A stretch of DNA of 64,000 nucleotides from Streptomyces sp. NBC_01335 (GTDB lineage: Bacteria; Actinomycetota; Actinomycetes; Streptomycetales; Streptomycetaceae), in assembly GCF_035953295.1 (NCBI RefSeq), contig NZ_CP108370.1:620001-684000 (forward strand). The letters run 5' to 3'. The position numbers and the translations under genes are program-made. Positions 52,777 through 62,007 of this stretch are shown here, in pieces. Under the pieces are notes generated by a model, which did not search any database, had not been told where the DNA came from, and was given only the letters and a program-made list of their open reading frames with translations. Positions within the stretch are counted from its first letter, which is position 1. Each line of letters begins with the position of its first letter.

Positions 52777-55700
52777 GTGCACCGCACCCTGAGGCGCCTG
52801 ATCACGGGGGCCCTGCTCGTGGCCATGCCCGCGCTGGGCTGTGTGGTCCTGGCACCCGCCGCCGAGGCCCACCCGGACCACGAACACGCCCTGGACTGGT
52901 CGAACTACGAGAAGGCCACCCTGACCAAGGAGGTCGGCGAGCCGATCGACCTCGCCGTACTCCCCGACAGCCGCGTCCTGCACACCGCCCGCAACGGCGA
53001 TCTGCGGCTCACCGACCCCGGCACCGGTGTCACGAAGGTCGTCAACCATGTCGACGTGTACCAGAACTCCGAGATGGGGTTGCAGACGGTCACGCTCGAC
53101 CCGGACTTCGCCGCCAACAAGTGGGTGTACCTGTACTACTCGCCGCCGCTGAACACCCCGGCCGGCTCCGCTCCGCTCCAGCTGACCGCCGGGCAGGACG
53201 ACTCGTACTGGAAGCAGTGGGAGGGGTACGACACCCTGACCCGCTTCAAGTGGACCGGCGACAGCCTCGACCTGTCCACCGCGCAGGAGATCATCCGGGT
53301 CGACACCAACCGCGGCCAGTGCTGCCACGTCGCCGGTGACGTGGACTTCGACGGCGACGGGAACCTCTATCTCTCGACCGGCGGCAACACTCCCGCTTCG
53401 GGCCCGAACGTCAACGGCTACAACCCGGTCAACGACGCGGCAGGCTACAACCCGGGGCTCGACGAGCGGCGCGGCTCGGGCAACTCCAACGACCTGCGGG
53501 GCAAGATCCTGCGTATCCACGTCCAGGAGGACGGGAGTTACACCGTGCCGGAGGGGAACCTTTTCCCGCCGGGCACGGCGAAGACCCGCCCCGAGATCTT
53601 CGTGATGGGCCTGCGCAACCCCTACCGCCTCGCGGTGGACCCGGAGACGAACGCCGTGATGTGGGGCGACTACGGCCCCGACGCCGGAACCGCCGACCCG
53701 AACCGCGGGCCGATGGGGTACGTCGAGTGGCAGACCACGACGAAGGCCATGAACAGCGGCTGGCCGTACTGCACGGGTGACAACACCAGGCCGTACCGGG
53801 ACTTCGACTACGCCACCCTCACGCCCGGTGCCGCCTTCGACTGCTCGGCGCCGGTCAACGACTCCCGCTGGAACACCGGCCTGACCACGCTGCCCGCGGC
53901 CACCCCGGCCACGCTCTGGTACGGCGACCGCGACACCGACCAGCCGTGGCCCGAGCTGACCGCCTTCCGCGGTCCGGGCGGCCCCGGCGGCCAGGCCCCG
54001 ATGGGCGGTCCGGTCTACCACTACGACGCGGACAACCCCGCGCCGGGCAAGTTCCCGGAGTACTGGGACGGCAAGGCGTTCTTCGGCGAGTTCTCCCAGG
54101 ACTACGTCGCCGCCCTCACGCTCGACGGGCCGGACGGCCCCGTGAGCGCGCTGGAGAACTTCCTTCCCAACAGCGAGCGCGCGCAGAACGGCATCCCGCC
54201 GTGGGACAACCCGATGGACCTGGAGTTCGGCCCGGACGGCGCCCTCTACGTCCTCGACTACGGTGACGGCTTCTTCCGGCAGAATCCGGACGCGGGGCTC
54301 TACCGGATCGACTACGCCGAGGGCAACAAGGCGCCCACCGCGGTGATCGAGGCCGACAGGACGTCCGGTCAGGCACCGCTGGCGGTCACCTTCGACGCCA
54401 CCGGCTCCAGCGACCCGGAGAACGGTGGGCTCACCTACCAGTGGGACCTCGACGGCGACGGCGCCTTCGACGCCACCGGGCCCACCGCGAGCCGCACGTA
54501 TCCCGGCACCGGGCAGTTCGAGGCCCGGCTGAGGGTCACCGACCCGCAGGGCAAGATGGGCCTGACGAGTCGTCAGATCACGGTGGGCAACACGGCTCCG
54601 ACCCTGCGGATCACCTCGCCGGCCAACGGCGGGTTCTTCAACTGGGGTGACTCCGTGCCGTACGGCATCGCCGTCGAGGACCCTGAGGACGGGTCCACGC
54701 CGGACTGCGCCAGGGCGGCCTGGACCTTCGGCCTCGGGCACAACCAGCACGGCCACCCGGTCAACAGCGGCACCGGCTGCTCGGGCGGTGTCGTGACCCC
54801 GACCGACGCGGGCCACGGTGACACCGAGAACGTCTTCGGCGTCCTCGGGATCACCTACACCGACAGGGGTGCGGGCGGCGTTCCGGCGGCCACGACCGAT
54901 GCCCAGGTGGTGCTCAACCCGGCCCTCATGCAGGCCGAGCACTACGACACGGCGGAGGGCGTCACGGTCACGGACGACACCACGGCGTCCGGGCAGCGCA
55001 AGCTGACCTCCTTCGACGCGGGTGACTGGATCGCCTACGACCCGGTGTCGTTCGCCGGGATCACCGGGGTGCAGACCCGTGCCAGTGGCGCCGGGACCCT
55101 GGCGCTGCGCTGGGGTGCGGCCGACGCCGAACCCTTCGCCACCGTGTCCGTACCGGCGGGAGAGGGCTGGCAGACCGTCACCACCTCGCTCGCCGACGTC
55201 CCTTCGGGGTCCGGTGAGGTCTTCGTCACCAGTTCCGGCGGTGTCGAACTGGACGCGCTGACCTTCCAGGGCTCCGGTGTCGCGGACAAGACCGCCCCCG
55301 CGGTCACCGCAACGCTCAACCCGCCGCGTCCCAACGGTGACGAGGGCTGGTACACCGGCAACGTGTCGCTGACGGTCTCGGCGACCGACAACGGGACGGT
55401 CGCCGGCCGTCAGTACTCGGTCGACGGCGGAACGACGTGGCTGGCGGCGAACTCGGCCGTCACCCTGTCCACGGAGGGTGCCACGACCGTCCGTTACCGG
55501 GCGACCGACAACGGCGGCAACGTGTCGGCGGTGGGCTCGCTCACCGTCCGGATCGACCGCACCGGTCCGATGCCGGCGGTGACCGGTGTCGACGCCAACG
55601 GCAGCTACGGGGACTCCGGGCGCCTGACACCGGTCTTCTCGGCGACGGACACGGTGTCCGGCGGGGCGACCGCGACGGCCACGCTGGACGGTGCGCCCGT

Positions 55701-56076
55701 CACCTCCGGGCAGTCCCTGGACCTGTGGCGGCTGCCGCTCGGCAGCCACGAGCTGACGGTCAGGGGCCGCGACCGGGCCGGCAACACCACGACGAGGACG
55801 GTGTCGTTCACGACGCGCACCTCCTACGCGGACGTCCGCACGCTCATCACCCGGCTGCGGGCCGTCGGCCTGATCACGGCGCAGGGTGAGCAGCGGCTGT
55901 CCGTACGGCTCGCCCAGGCCGAGGCACACGCCGGCGCGGGCCGCACCGCACAGGCCGCGGCCGTGCTGGAGTCGTTCGCGGACTCCGCGTCCGACACCGC
56001 CCTGGTGCCGAACGGCGCGGCGGGCGCGGCCCTGGCCCGGGACGCCCGGGCACTGAAGGGAGGCGCCACCGGCTGA
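52777..56076 (+). CDS. Secreted glucose/sorbosone dehydrogenase with PKD, CBM6 and Ig-like domains
   Basis: 1099-aa exported multidomain protein. A signal peptide (about 1-32) leads to a six-bladed propeller of the soluble-glucose/sorbosone-dehydrogenase family (about 40-510; VNHVDVYQNSEMGLQTVTLD, DFDGDGNLYLSTGGN, VMGLRNPYRLAVDPETN). A PKD domain follows (about 520-610, APLAVTFDATGSSDPENGG), then a CBM6-like module (about 720-830, MQAEHYDTAEGV, FDAGDWIAYDPV), Ig-like/OmpL47-type domains (about 840-1020, YSVDGGTTW) and a helical FIMAH-like tail. Likely oxidises a sugar while bound to polysaccharide. GTG start with AAGGAGA. Confidence 0.87.
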   Translation: MHRTLRRLITGALLVAMPALGCVVLAPAAEAHPDHEHALDWSNYEKATLTKEVGEPIDLAVLPDSRVLHTARNGDLRLTDPGTGVTKVVNHVDVYQNSEMGLQTVTLDPDFAANKWVYLYYSPPLNTPAGSAPLQLTAGQDDSYWKQWEGYDTLTRFKWTGDSLDLSTAQEIIRVDTNRGQCCHVAGDVDFDGDGNLYLSTGGNTPASGPNVNGYNPVNDAAGYNPGLDERRGSGNSNDLRGKILRIHVQEDGSYTVPEGNLFPPGTAKTRPEIFVMGLRNPYRLAVDPETNAVMWGDYGPDAGTADPNRGPMGYVEWQTTTKAMNSGWPYCTGDNTRPYRDFDYATLTPGAAFDCSAPVNDSRWNTGLTTLPAATPATLWYGDRDTDQPWPELTAFRGPGGPGGQAPMGGPVYHYDADNPAPGKFPEYWDGKAFFGEFSQDYVAALTLDGPDGPVSALENFLPNSERAQNGIPPWDNPMDLEFGPDGALYVLDYGDGFFRQNPDAGLYRIDYAEGNKAPTAVIEADRTSGQAPLAVTFDATGSSDPENGGLTYQWDLDGDGAFDATGPTASRTYPGTGQFEARLRVTDPQGKMGLTSRQITVGNTAPTLRITSPANGGFFNWGDSVPYGIAVEDPEDGSTPDCARAAWTFGLGHNQHGHPVNSGTGCSGGVVTPTDAGHGDTENVFGVLGITYTDRGAGGVPAATTDAQVVLNPALMQAEHYDTAEGVTVTDDTTASGQRKLTSFDAGDWIAYDPVSFAGITGVQTRASGAGTLALRWGAADAEPFATVSVPAGEGWQTVTTSLADVPSGSGEVFVTSSGGVELDALTFQGSGVADKTAPAVTATLNPPRPNGDEGWYTGNVSLTVSATDNGTVAGRQYSVDGGTTWLAANSAVTLSTEGATTVRYRATDNGGNVSAVGSLTVRIDRTGPMPAVTGVDANGSYGDSGRLTPVFSATDTVSGGATATATLDGAPVTSGQSLDLWRLPLGSHELTVRGRDRAGNTTTRTVSFTTRTSYADVRTLITRLRAVGLITAQGEQRLSVRLAQAEAHAGAGRTAQAAAVLESFADSASDTALVPNGAAGAALARDARALKGGATG

Positions 56077-56092
56077 GGCCGGACTCGAGGAC

Positions 56093-56133
56093 CGGAACTG
56101 CCCCGCTGCTGTGCCACCGGCGGGGCGGTTCCG
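56093..56133 (+). terminator. Terminator after sugar dehydrogenase gene
   Basis: CGGAACTGCCCCGC and GCGGGGCGGTTCCG pair over 14 bp (one G-T pair) with a 13-nt loop, 16 nt after the stop. Confidence 0.75.
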
Positions 56134-56154
56134 TGTCCGGCCCGCGATCATGCG

Positions 56155-56191
56155 AGTTCCGTCGCGGAAGTTCCGTCCTAGAAGTTCCGTC
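56155..56191. repeat. Three AGTTCCGTC direct repeats at 14-bp period
   Basis: AGTTCCGTC at 56155-56163, 56169-56177 and 56183-56191. The regular 14-bp spacing upstream of the ROK regulator gene suggests an operator array or promoter element. Confidence 0.6.
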
Positions 56192-56353
56192 AACACCCCG
56201 CCAACTTTCGGTGTTCTGTGAAAAAGTTGCCGGAAGCCGACCGTGCCCCGGGGCTCCGCACACGCGGGTCCCGCCGGGCGACACGGCCTCCGGCCCGTGA
56301 GTCCCCCGCGACAACTCCCCGAGCTGTCCAGGGCGTCCAGAGGAAGTGAACCC

Positions 56354-57550
56354 GTGACCATCCAGTACCGCGTGCTGAGTCTCCTGCGCGACAACGGCCC
56401 GCTGTCCCGCGCCCAACTCGCGGACCGGCTGGAGGTTCCGCGCCCGCGGCTGCTCGGCGAACTCGACCGCATGGTCGCCGCCGGGCGGGTCCGCGAGGCG
56501 GGGCCGGCCGCGTCGCGCGGCGGGCGCCGCTCCACCCTCGTCCAGCTCGACCCCGGCGTACGGTTCGCCGCCGTCGATCTCGGCGCCAGCTCCATCGACA
56601 TCGAGATCACCGACGGCGCGCTCGCCCCGGTGGCCGCCTGCTCCGAGCCGGCGGACATCCGCTCGGGACCGCAGGTCGTGCTCGGGCGCGTCAGCGAACT
56701 CCTCCACGCCCTGGCCGACCAGGGGCACTACACCCGTCTCGACGCCATCGGCATCGGCCTGCCGGGACCGGTCAGCTTCCGCGAGGGGGTACCCGTCTCG
56801 CCGCCGATCATGGTGGGCTGGAACCGCTTTCCGGTGCGCGACACCCTCGCCCGTGCGCACTCCTGCCCCGTCGTCGTCGACAACGACGTGAACGTGATGT
56901 CCCTCGGGGAGCAGCACAGCGGGGTCGCGAGGACCGTCGACCATCTGCTCTTCGTGAAGATCGGCAGCGGTATCGGCTCGGGGATGCATCACCACGGCCG
57001 GATCTACCGGGGCGCCGAGGGGTGCGCCGGCGACATCGGACACGTACAGCTCGAAGCGGACGGGCCGCTCTGCTCCTGCGGCAACACCGGTTGCCTGGAG
57101 GCGTACTTCGGTGGCGTGGCGCTGAGCAGGGACGCCACCGAGGCCGCGAAGTCCGGCCGGTCGCCCGCCCTCGCCGAACGGCTCGCCGAACGCGGGGTCC
57201 TGACGCCGGTGGACGTCGCGGAGTGCGCGAACGGCGGGGACGGTACGAGCGTCGGCCTGATCCGGGCCGGCGGCCACCGCGTCGGGCAGGTCCTCGCCAC
57301 CCTGGTCAGCTTCATGAACCCGTCGATGATCGTGATCGGTGGCGGTCTGGCCGGACTCGGCTATCCCCTGCTCGCCGAGATCCGCAGCGTCGTGTACAAA
57401 CGCTCGCTTCCCCTCGCCACCGGCAACCTGCCGATCGTCATGTCCGGCCTCGGCCCCCGCGCGGGGGTCGTGGGGGCGGCTCTGCTGGCGAGCGAACTCG
57501 CCTACGGTGAGGCGTCGGTGACGGGGGACGCCGAGCCGCCGGTCCGGTAG
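56354..57550 (+). CDS. ROK-family transcriptional regulator
   Basis: 398-aa regulator. N-terminal winged HTH (about 1-65, LSRAQLADRLEVPRPRLLGELDR split at Arg), then a ROK domain: AAVDLGASSIDIEI, IGIGLPGPVSF, and the zinc motif CSCGNTGCLEAYF (about 237). The ligand is probably a sugar. GTG at 56354 has GAGGAAG upstream. It lies downstream of the sugar isomerase/dehydrogenase pair and may control it. Its 3' end overlaps the convergent AraC gene by 49 bp. Confidence 0.85.
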   Translation: MTIQYRVLSLLRDNGPLSRAQLADRLEVPRPRLLGELDRMVAAGRVREAGPAASRGGRRSTLVQLDPGVRFAAVDLGASSIDIEITDGALAPVAACSEPADIRSGPQVVLGRVSELLHALADQGHYTRLDAIGIGLPGPVSFREGVPVSPPIMVGWNRFPVRDTLARAHSCPVVVDNDVNVMSLGEQHSGVARTVDHLLFVKIGSGIGSGMHHHGRIYRGAEGCAGDIGHVQLEADGPLCSCGNTGCLEAYFGGVALSRDATEAAKSGRSPALAERLAERGVLTPVDVAECANGGDGTSVGLIRAGGHRVGQVLATLVSFMNPSMIVIGGGLAGLGYPLLAEIRSVVYKRSLPLATGNLPIVMSGLGPRAGVVGAALLASELAYGEASVTGDAEPPVR

Positions 57551-58338
57551 CGGCCCGGGGTCGTTCCGACGATCCCGGTGAACGCCGCGATGAAGCTGCT
57601 GGGGTTCGCCCACCCGCAGGCGTGGGCGGTCCGGACCGTGTCGTGGCCGTCGGCGAGGAGCACGAGCGCGTGCTGGACGCGGAGTTGTGTGCGCCACTCG
57701 TAGAAGGTCATGCCGAGTTCGCCGCGGAAGAGCCGGCTGAGGGTACGGGCGCCGGCTCCGACCGTCCTTCCGAGTTCGGCCAGCGTGGCGTTGCTCGCCG
57801 GCGACTCGTACAGCACCCGGGCGACGGCTCGCAGCCGGTCGTCCCGCGGCTCCGGCAGGTGGAGGGGCTGCTCGCGCGCTTCGCGGAGATCGTCGACGAG
57901 GACGTGGAGGAGGCGGGAGCGTGCGGCGGGGCCGTGGTCGGGCACGGCGTCTTCGTGGGAGTCGTCGTGGTCGCGGGGGCCGGTCAGGGCGAGAAGGACT
58001 TCACGGGCGAGGCCGGAGACCAGGAACACGGCGGGACCGTCCGGCAGCCGTCGGGCGAGGGACGGTGCGAGGAAGACGATCCGCATGTCGGTGTCGCCGT
58101 GGGCGCGGTGGTGGTGCGTGCATCCGGCGGGGGTCCACGCGGCCCTGTTGGCGGGCACGATCGAGGTGCCGCGCTCGGTGTGGACCGACAGGACGCCGCC
58201 TGCCGCGTACACCAGGTGTCCTCGCGTGTGCGCCCGCGCCGCGCTCGTCGCGCCGGACGGCCAGAGGTGACGCCCGCCGGACGGCCACACATGTGACGTC
58301 GCACCGGCGGTGGTTCGAGGTTGGCGGCGAACGGGCAT
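57502..58338 (-). CDS. AraC-family transcriptional regulator
   Basis: 278-aa regulator. An N-terminal cupin-like sensor (about 35-130, GVLSVHTERGTSIVPANRAAW) is followed by a C-terminal double HTH (about 175-270; NATLAELGRTVGAGARTLSR, ending ANPSSFIAAFTGIVGTTPGR). A repeated WPSG motif (VWPSGGRHLWPSG) sits near residue 20. Divergent from an alpha/beta hydrolase gene, which it may regulate. The start is uncertain; ATG 58338 was chosen by domain coverage. Confidence 0.8.
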   Translation of the reverse strand: MPVRRQPRTTAGATSHVWPSGGRHLWPSGATSAARAHTRGHLVYAAGGVLSVHTERGTSIVPANRAAWTPAGCTHHHRAHGDTDMRIVFLAPSLARRLPDGPAVFLVSGLAREVLLALTGPRDHDDSHEDAVPDHGPAARSRLLHVLVDDLREAREQPLHLPEPRDDRLRAVARVLYESPASNATLAELGRTVGAGARTLSRLFRGELGMTFYEWRTQLRVQHALVLLADGHDTVRTAHACGWANPSSFIAAFTGIVGTTPGRYRTGGSASPVTDASP

Positions 58339-58500
58339 CGGTTGGCATCGTAGCGGTGGCACGCCACGCGGTGCCCCCGTGAGACTTTCCCCGTACGGAG
58401 CCGGGCCGACCCCGCGCGGAGAGCCCGGCCGCACCCCTTGCCGTCGGGGCGGTGCGCCTCGATGCGGCGGCCCGGATGAACCGGAAGAAGGAGAAAGAGC

Positions 58501-59196
58501 ATGGCGACGTTCGTTCTGGTGCCCGGTGGCTGGCACGGCTCCTGGTCGTTCGAGGCGGTGGTTCCGCTGCTGGAGCGTGCCGGTCACACCGTGCACGCCC
58601 TGACCCTGACCGGCCTGCGCCCGGACGACGACGTCGCGACGGTCGCGGCCGCCAATCTCGACACGCATGCCGACGACGTGCTGCGGCTCCTCGACCGCAC
58701 CCACGCACGCGAAGCGACGCTGGTCGGCCACAGCTACGGCGGGATGGTGATCGCCGCCGCCGCGGACCGCGCGGGCGGCCGGGTCTCGCGTCTCGTGCAT
58801 CTCGACGCCTACGTACCGCGCGCGGGCGAGTCGTGCTGGTCCTCCACGACCGGGCGCTACCGGGAGGCGTTCGCCACCGGCGCCGCGACCACCGGCTACG
58901 CCGTCCGCCCGCCGGACGGCGGGGATCCCCGCCGCCGCCCCCACCCCCTGGCCTCCTTCCTGCAAGCGTTCCGGCCCCTCACCGACCCGCCGGCCCGGGT
59001 GCCGCGGCGTGAGTTCGTCTACTGCTCGGGATGGGAGGACCGGACGCCGTTCGCCGGACTCCGCGCTCGGCTCCTGGCCGATCCGGAGTGGCGGGTCCAC
59101 ACCCTCGCGACCGGCCACGACGCGATGCACGAGGCCCCGGAGGCGGTCGCCGCGCTGCTGCTCGACGACCGCGTCACGACCGCGCCGGCGTACTGA
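58501..59196 (+). CDS. Alpha/beta hydrolase
   Basis: 231-aa hydrolase of the salicylate-esterase/EstC-like group. Opening FVLVPGGWHGSWSFEAVVPL, nucleophile elbow VGHSYGGMV (Ser about 79), an acidic residue region near HLDAYVPRAGE and catalytic His in TGHDAMHEAPE. No signal peptide. The ATG follows GAAGGAGAAAG. Confidence 0.85.
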   Translation: MATFVLVPGGWHGSWSFEAVVPLLERAGHTVHALTLTGLRPDDDVATVAAANLDTHADDVLRLLDRTHAREATLVGHSYGGMVIAAAADRAGGRVSRLVHLDAYVPRAGESCWSSTTGRYREAFATGAATTGYAVRPPDGGDPRRRPHPLASFLQAFRPLTDPPARVPRREFVYCSGWEDRTPFAGLRARLLADPEWRVHTLATGHDAMHEAPEAVAALLLDDRVTTAPAY

Positions 59197-59325
59197 GCGG
59201 TGCGTGCGGGGCGGACGGGGCGAAGCAGGCGCGATGCCGGACCGGGATCGTGCCCGCGGACGCGGGCCGCTGTCCGCGTCGGCCGTGGGCGTCCGACGTG
59301 GCCGCCCCCCTCCTGTTCAGCCTGT

Positions 59326-61320
59326 TCAGCCCACCAGGTCCGGCGCGCGCAGCATCTCGGACGGGATTCCCCAGGCGTCGACGAGGTCGACGGCGAGGGG
59401 GCGGACCCTGCGGCAGAGTTCGTTCACCTCGCGGCTGATCGCCTTGGAGCGCTGGACCGTCAGCCGTCCGTGCTCCATGAACCAGGCGCGGTCCGCCTCG
59501 ATGGTGGACAGGGCGTGCAGGTCGCACAGGAGGCCCAACGCGGCCTTGTCACCGCTCTCGGGCAGTGAACGCACCCGGTCGACGAACGCCTCCAGCACGA
59601 GCCGTTCGACATGGGCGCGGGCGAGTGCGATCACATGGTCCTGGACCCGTGAGAAGACGGCGCCGGGGTTGTGCTTCTGGTCGATGCCGCGCTTGAGCCT
59701 GCGTGCCACACCGGCGAGCATGTGCTCCTCGCGGTAGCGGAGCATGGCGAGCTGGTACTCCGGGTCGAGGAGCCCGGCCTCCTGGTCCCACTCGTCGCCA
59801 CCGGGCAGCAGGTCACGTACGCGTTCGAGCAGCTTGTGGGCGGACGTCTTCTCCAGCACCGTCTCGACGGCGAGGCCGGCCACGTGGCGGACCACGCCGA
59901 GCTGGTCCAGGTCCTCGAACTCGCTCGCGTAATGGGTGAGCAGGCCCTTGGCCACGAGCTGCAGCAGGACGTGGTTGTCGCCCTCGAACGTGGTGAAGAC
60001 GTCGCTGTCGCTCTTGAGGGCGGCGAACCGGTTGACGGTGAGGTACCCGGCGCCGCCGCACGCCTCGCGGCACTCCTGGATCACCCGGGTGGCGTGCCAG
60101 GTGCCGAGGGCCTTGGTCCCGGCGGCGCGGGACTCGAGCAGGCGCCGCGCGTGGGGGTCGCCCTCGATGCCGGAGAACACCTCGTGCAGCTGTGTCCGTA
60201 CGACGTCCTGCGCGAAGTGCAGCGCGTACGTGCGCGCGAGGAGCGGCAGCAGGCGGCGCTGGTGCAGTCCGTAGTCGAGAAGGAGCTGCTCCTCCCCCGG
60301 GCCCGCCTTCGGGGACGCGCCCGGCGAAGCGTCCGAGGAGGCCTCGAACTGCCGTCGCCGCACGGCGTACTTGACGGCGATCGCGAGGGCGACCTTGGCG
60401 GCGTTGATGCCCGCGCCGCCGACGCAGACCCGGCCCTGCACCAGGGTGCCGAGCATGGTGAAGAAGCGCCGGCCGGGGCTCTCGATCGCGCTCTCGTAGA
60501 CGCCGTCGGCGGTGACGTCGGCGAACCGGTTGAGCAGCGCCTCGCGCGGTACCCGCACGCCGTCGAACCGGATGCGGCCGTTGTCCACGCCGTTGAGGCC
60601 CATCTTGCGGCCGTCGTCCTCGATCCGGACGCCGGGCGCGACTTCGCCGCCGCGCCGGATCGGCACGACGAACGCGTGCACGCCCTCGGACTTTCCGCCC
60701 ACCTCCAACTGGGCGAATACGACGGCCAGTTCCGCGTGGCGGGCGGCGTTGCCGATGTAGTCCTTGCGCGCCCCTTCGCCGGGAGTGGTGATGACGAACT
60801 CCTGGCCTGCGGGGTCGTACCTCGCGAGGGTGCCGAGCGCCTGGACGTTGGAGCCGTGGCCGCTCTCGGTCATCGCGAAGCAGCCCATCAGCCGCCCGGT
60901 GATGAGGTCGGGCAGATAGGCGTCGTGGTGGCGCGCGGTGCCCAGTTGCAGGATCGCTCCTCCGAAGAGCCCGAACTGCACGCCGACCTTCACCAGCACC
61001 GACAGGTCGCCGAAGGCGAGCGTCTCGAACGCGGCGATCGAGGCTCCGATGTCACCGCCCCCGCCGTACTCGCCCGGGAAGCCCATGCCGGTCTGGCCGG
61101 TCGCGGCCATGTCGACGACGCGTTCACGCACCCGCTCGCGGAACGCGTCGATGCCGAGCTCCTCCGCCTCGTCGAGGACGGAGGCATGGGTCACCAGGTT
61201 GGCCCGGACGAGGTCGCGGATCTCCGCGTACTCGCCGTCGAGCAGCTCGGCCATCGCCTGGACGCCGACTTCGGGCCGCGTGTGACCGGTGCCGGGGGTG
61301 GATGCGTTGTCGGTGGTCAT
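59326..61320 (-). CDS. Acyl-CoA oxidase/dehydrogenase-like flavoprotein
   Basis: 664-aa flavoprotein with the acyl-CoA oxidase layout: N-terminal and middle domains (GCFAMTESGHGSNVQALGTL, about 150), FAD and substrate helices, and the catalytic Glu in VFTTFEGDNHVLLQ (about 445). A C-terminal ACOX domain of about 180 aa follows. A Ser/Ala/Pro insert (about 335-350) interrupts the helical part. Should introduce a trans-2 double bond into acyl-CoA in fatty-acid breakdown. Confidence 0.87.
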   Translation of the reverse strand: MTTDNASTPGTGHTRPEVGVQAMAELLDGEYAEIRDLVRANLVTHASVLDEAEELGIDAFRERVRERVVDMAATGQTGMGFPGEYGGGGDIGASIAAFETLAFGDLSVLVKVGVQFGLFGGAILQLGTARHHDAYLPDLITGRLMGCFAMTESGHGSNVQALGTLARYDPAGQEFVITTPGEGARKDYIGNAARHAELAVVFAQLEVGGKSEGVHAFVVPIRRGGEVAPGVRIEDDGRKMGLNGVDNGRIRFDGVRVPREALLNRFADVTADGVYESAIESPGRRFFTMLGTLVQGRVCVGGAGINAAKVALAIAVKYAVRRRQFEASSDASPGASPKAGPGEEQLLLDYGLHQRRLLPLLARTYALHFAQDVVRTQLHEVFSGIEGDPHARRLLESRAAGTKALGTWHATRVIQECREACGGAGYLTVNRFAALKSDSDVFTTFEGDNHVLLQLVAKGLLTHYASEFEDLDQLGVVRHVAGLAVETVLEKTSAHKLLERVRDLLPGGDEWDQEAGLLDPEYQLAMLRYREEHMLAGVARRLKRGIDQKHNPGAVFSRVQDHVIALARAHVERLVLEAFVDRVRSLPESGDKAALGLLCDLHALSTIEADRAWFMEHGRLTVQRSKAISREVNELCRRVRPLAVDLVDAWGIPSEMLRAPDLVG

Positions 61321-61522
61321 GGCATGTCGCTACCCCGGCTCGGGACGATCAAGCGGTCGGCCCTCCCGGCGTCCTGGAGCGCCCCACGACAGTCGTCGTC
61401 ACGGCCGGGTCGACGCGGGCGACACCTCGCAGCGGGTCAGCCGACGGCGAGTAGGTCCCCCGCCAGCGGCCCGGGCCGCCGTGCACGCCTGCTCCTGCAC
61501 CTCGGGCGAGGTGGTCGGCGGG

Positions 61523-61810
61523 TCAGCAGAACCAGCCGTTCTGGACCCAGCCCCGGCGGTTGATGTCGCCGTAGGCGAAGCCGTAGACCCATGTTCCGCC
61601 GGCTTCCTCCACGAGGAAGGTCTGTCCCCGGTACAGGGTGCCCATCCAGGCGCCGTTGGGAGCCGTGACCCGGACGAAGAGGTCCTCGGCGCAGACGGTT
61701 TCGCGCTGCCCGGCGGTGCCGTTTGCGGCGGCGGCGGGACCTGCGGCCAGGGCCGCCATCGTGGCGGCGACGGCCAGGACGAGGGCGGTGCGCCTGCTGG
61801 TACGGGTCAC
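61523..61810 (-). CDS. Small secreted SH3-like protein
   Basis: 95-aa exported protein. Signal peptide TRTSRRTALVLAVAATMAAL then AAGPAAAA. The mature part is SH3b-like: VCAEDLFVRVTAPNGAWMGTL and WVYGFAYGDINRRGWVQNGW, with Cys at both ends for a disulfide. GTG at 61810 is preferred over the upstream ATG because GGAGGG is spaced 7 nt from it and the signal peptide then has normal length. Confidence 0.8.
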   Translation of the reverse strand: MTRTSRRTALVLAVAATMAALAAGPAAAANGTAGQRETVCAEDLFVRVTAPNGAWMGTLYRGQTFLVEEAGGTWVYGFAYGDINRRGWVQNGWFC

Positions 61811-61842
61811 GGGGCGCCCTCCGGGGGTGCGGTTCGGGGGCG

Positions 61843-61938
61843 TCACCATGATCCGTAACCGCCCAGGCACTCCTGCCTGACGAAACCCCAGTCGTTGGGG
61901 CCGAAGTCGAAGGTGGCCGTCCATCCGTCATCGGGCAT
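61843..61938 (-). pseudogene. Possible remnant of another small secreted protein
   Basis: A 31-codon frame ending just before the SH3 gene reads MPDDGWTATFDFGPNDWGFV then RQECLGGYGSW. It looks like the C-terminal end of a small Cys-containing secreted protein. No signal peptide or ribosome-binding site precedes it, so it is either a truncated gene or chance. Confidence 0.35.
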
Positions 61939-62007
61939 GAGTACGGAATCGGATCGGCCTGTGTGCCGGACGACAGCCTGTGTACCCGCAGGAGTTCCTC
62001 TGAGTGA

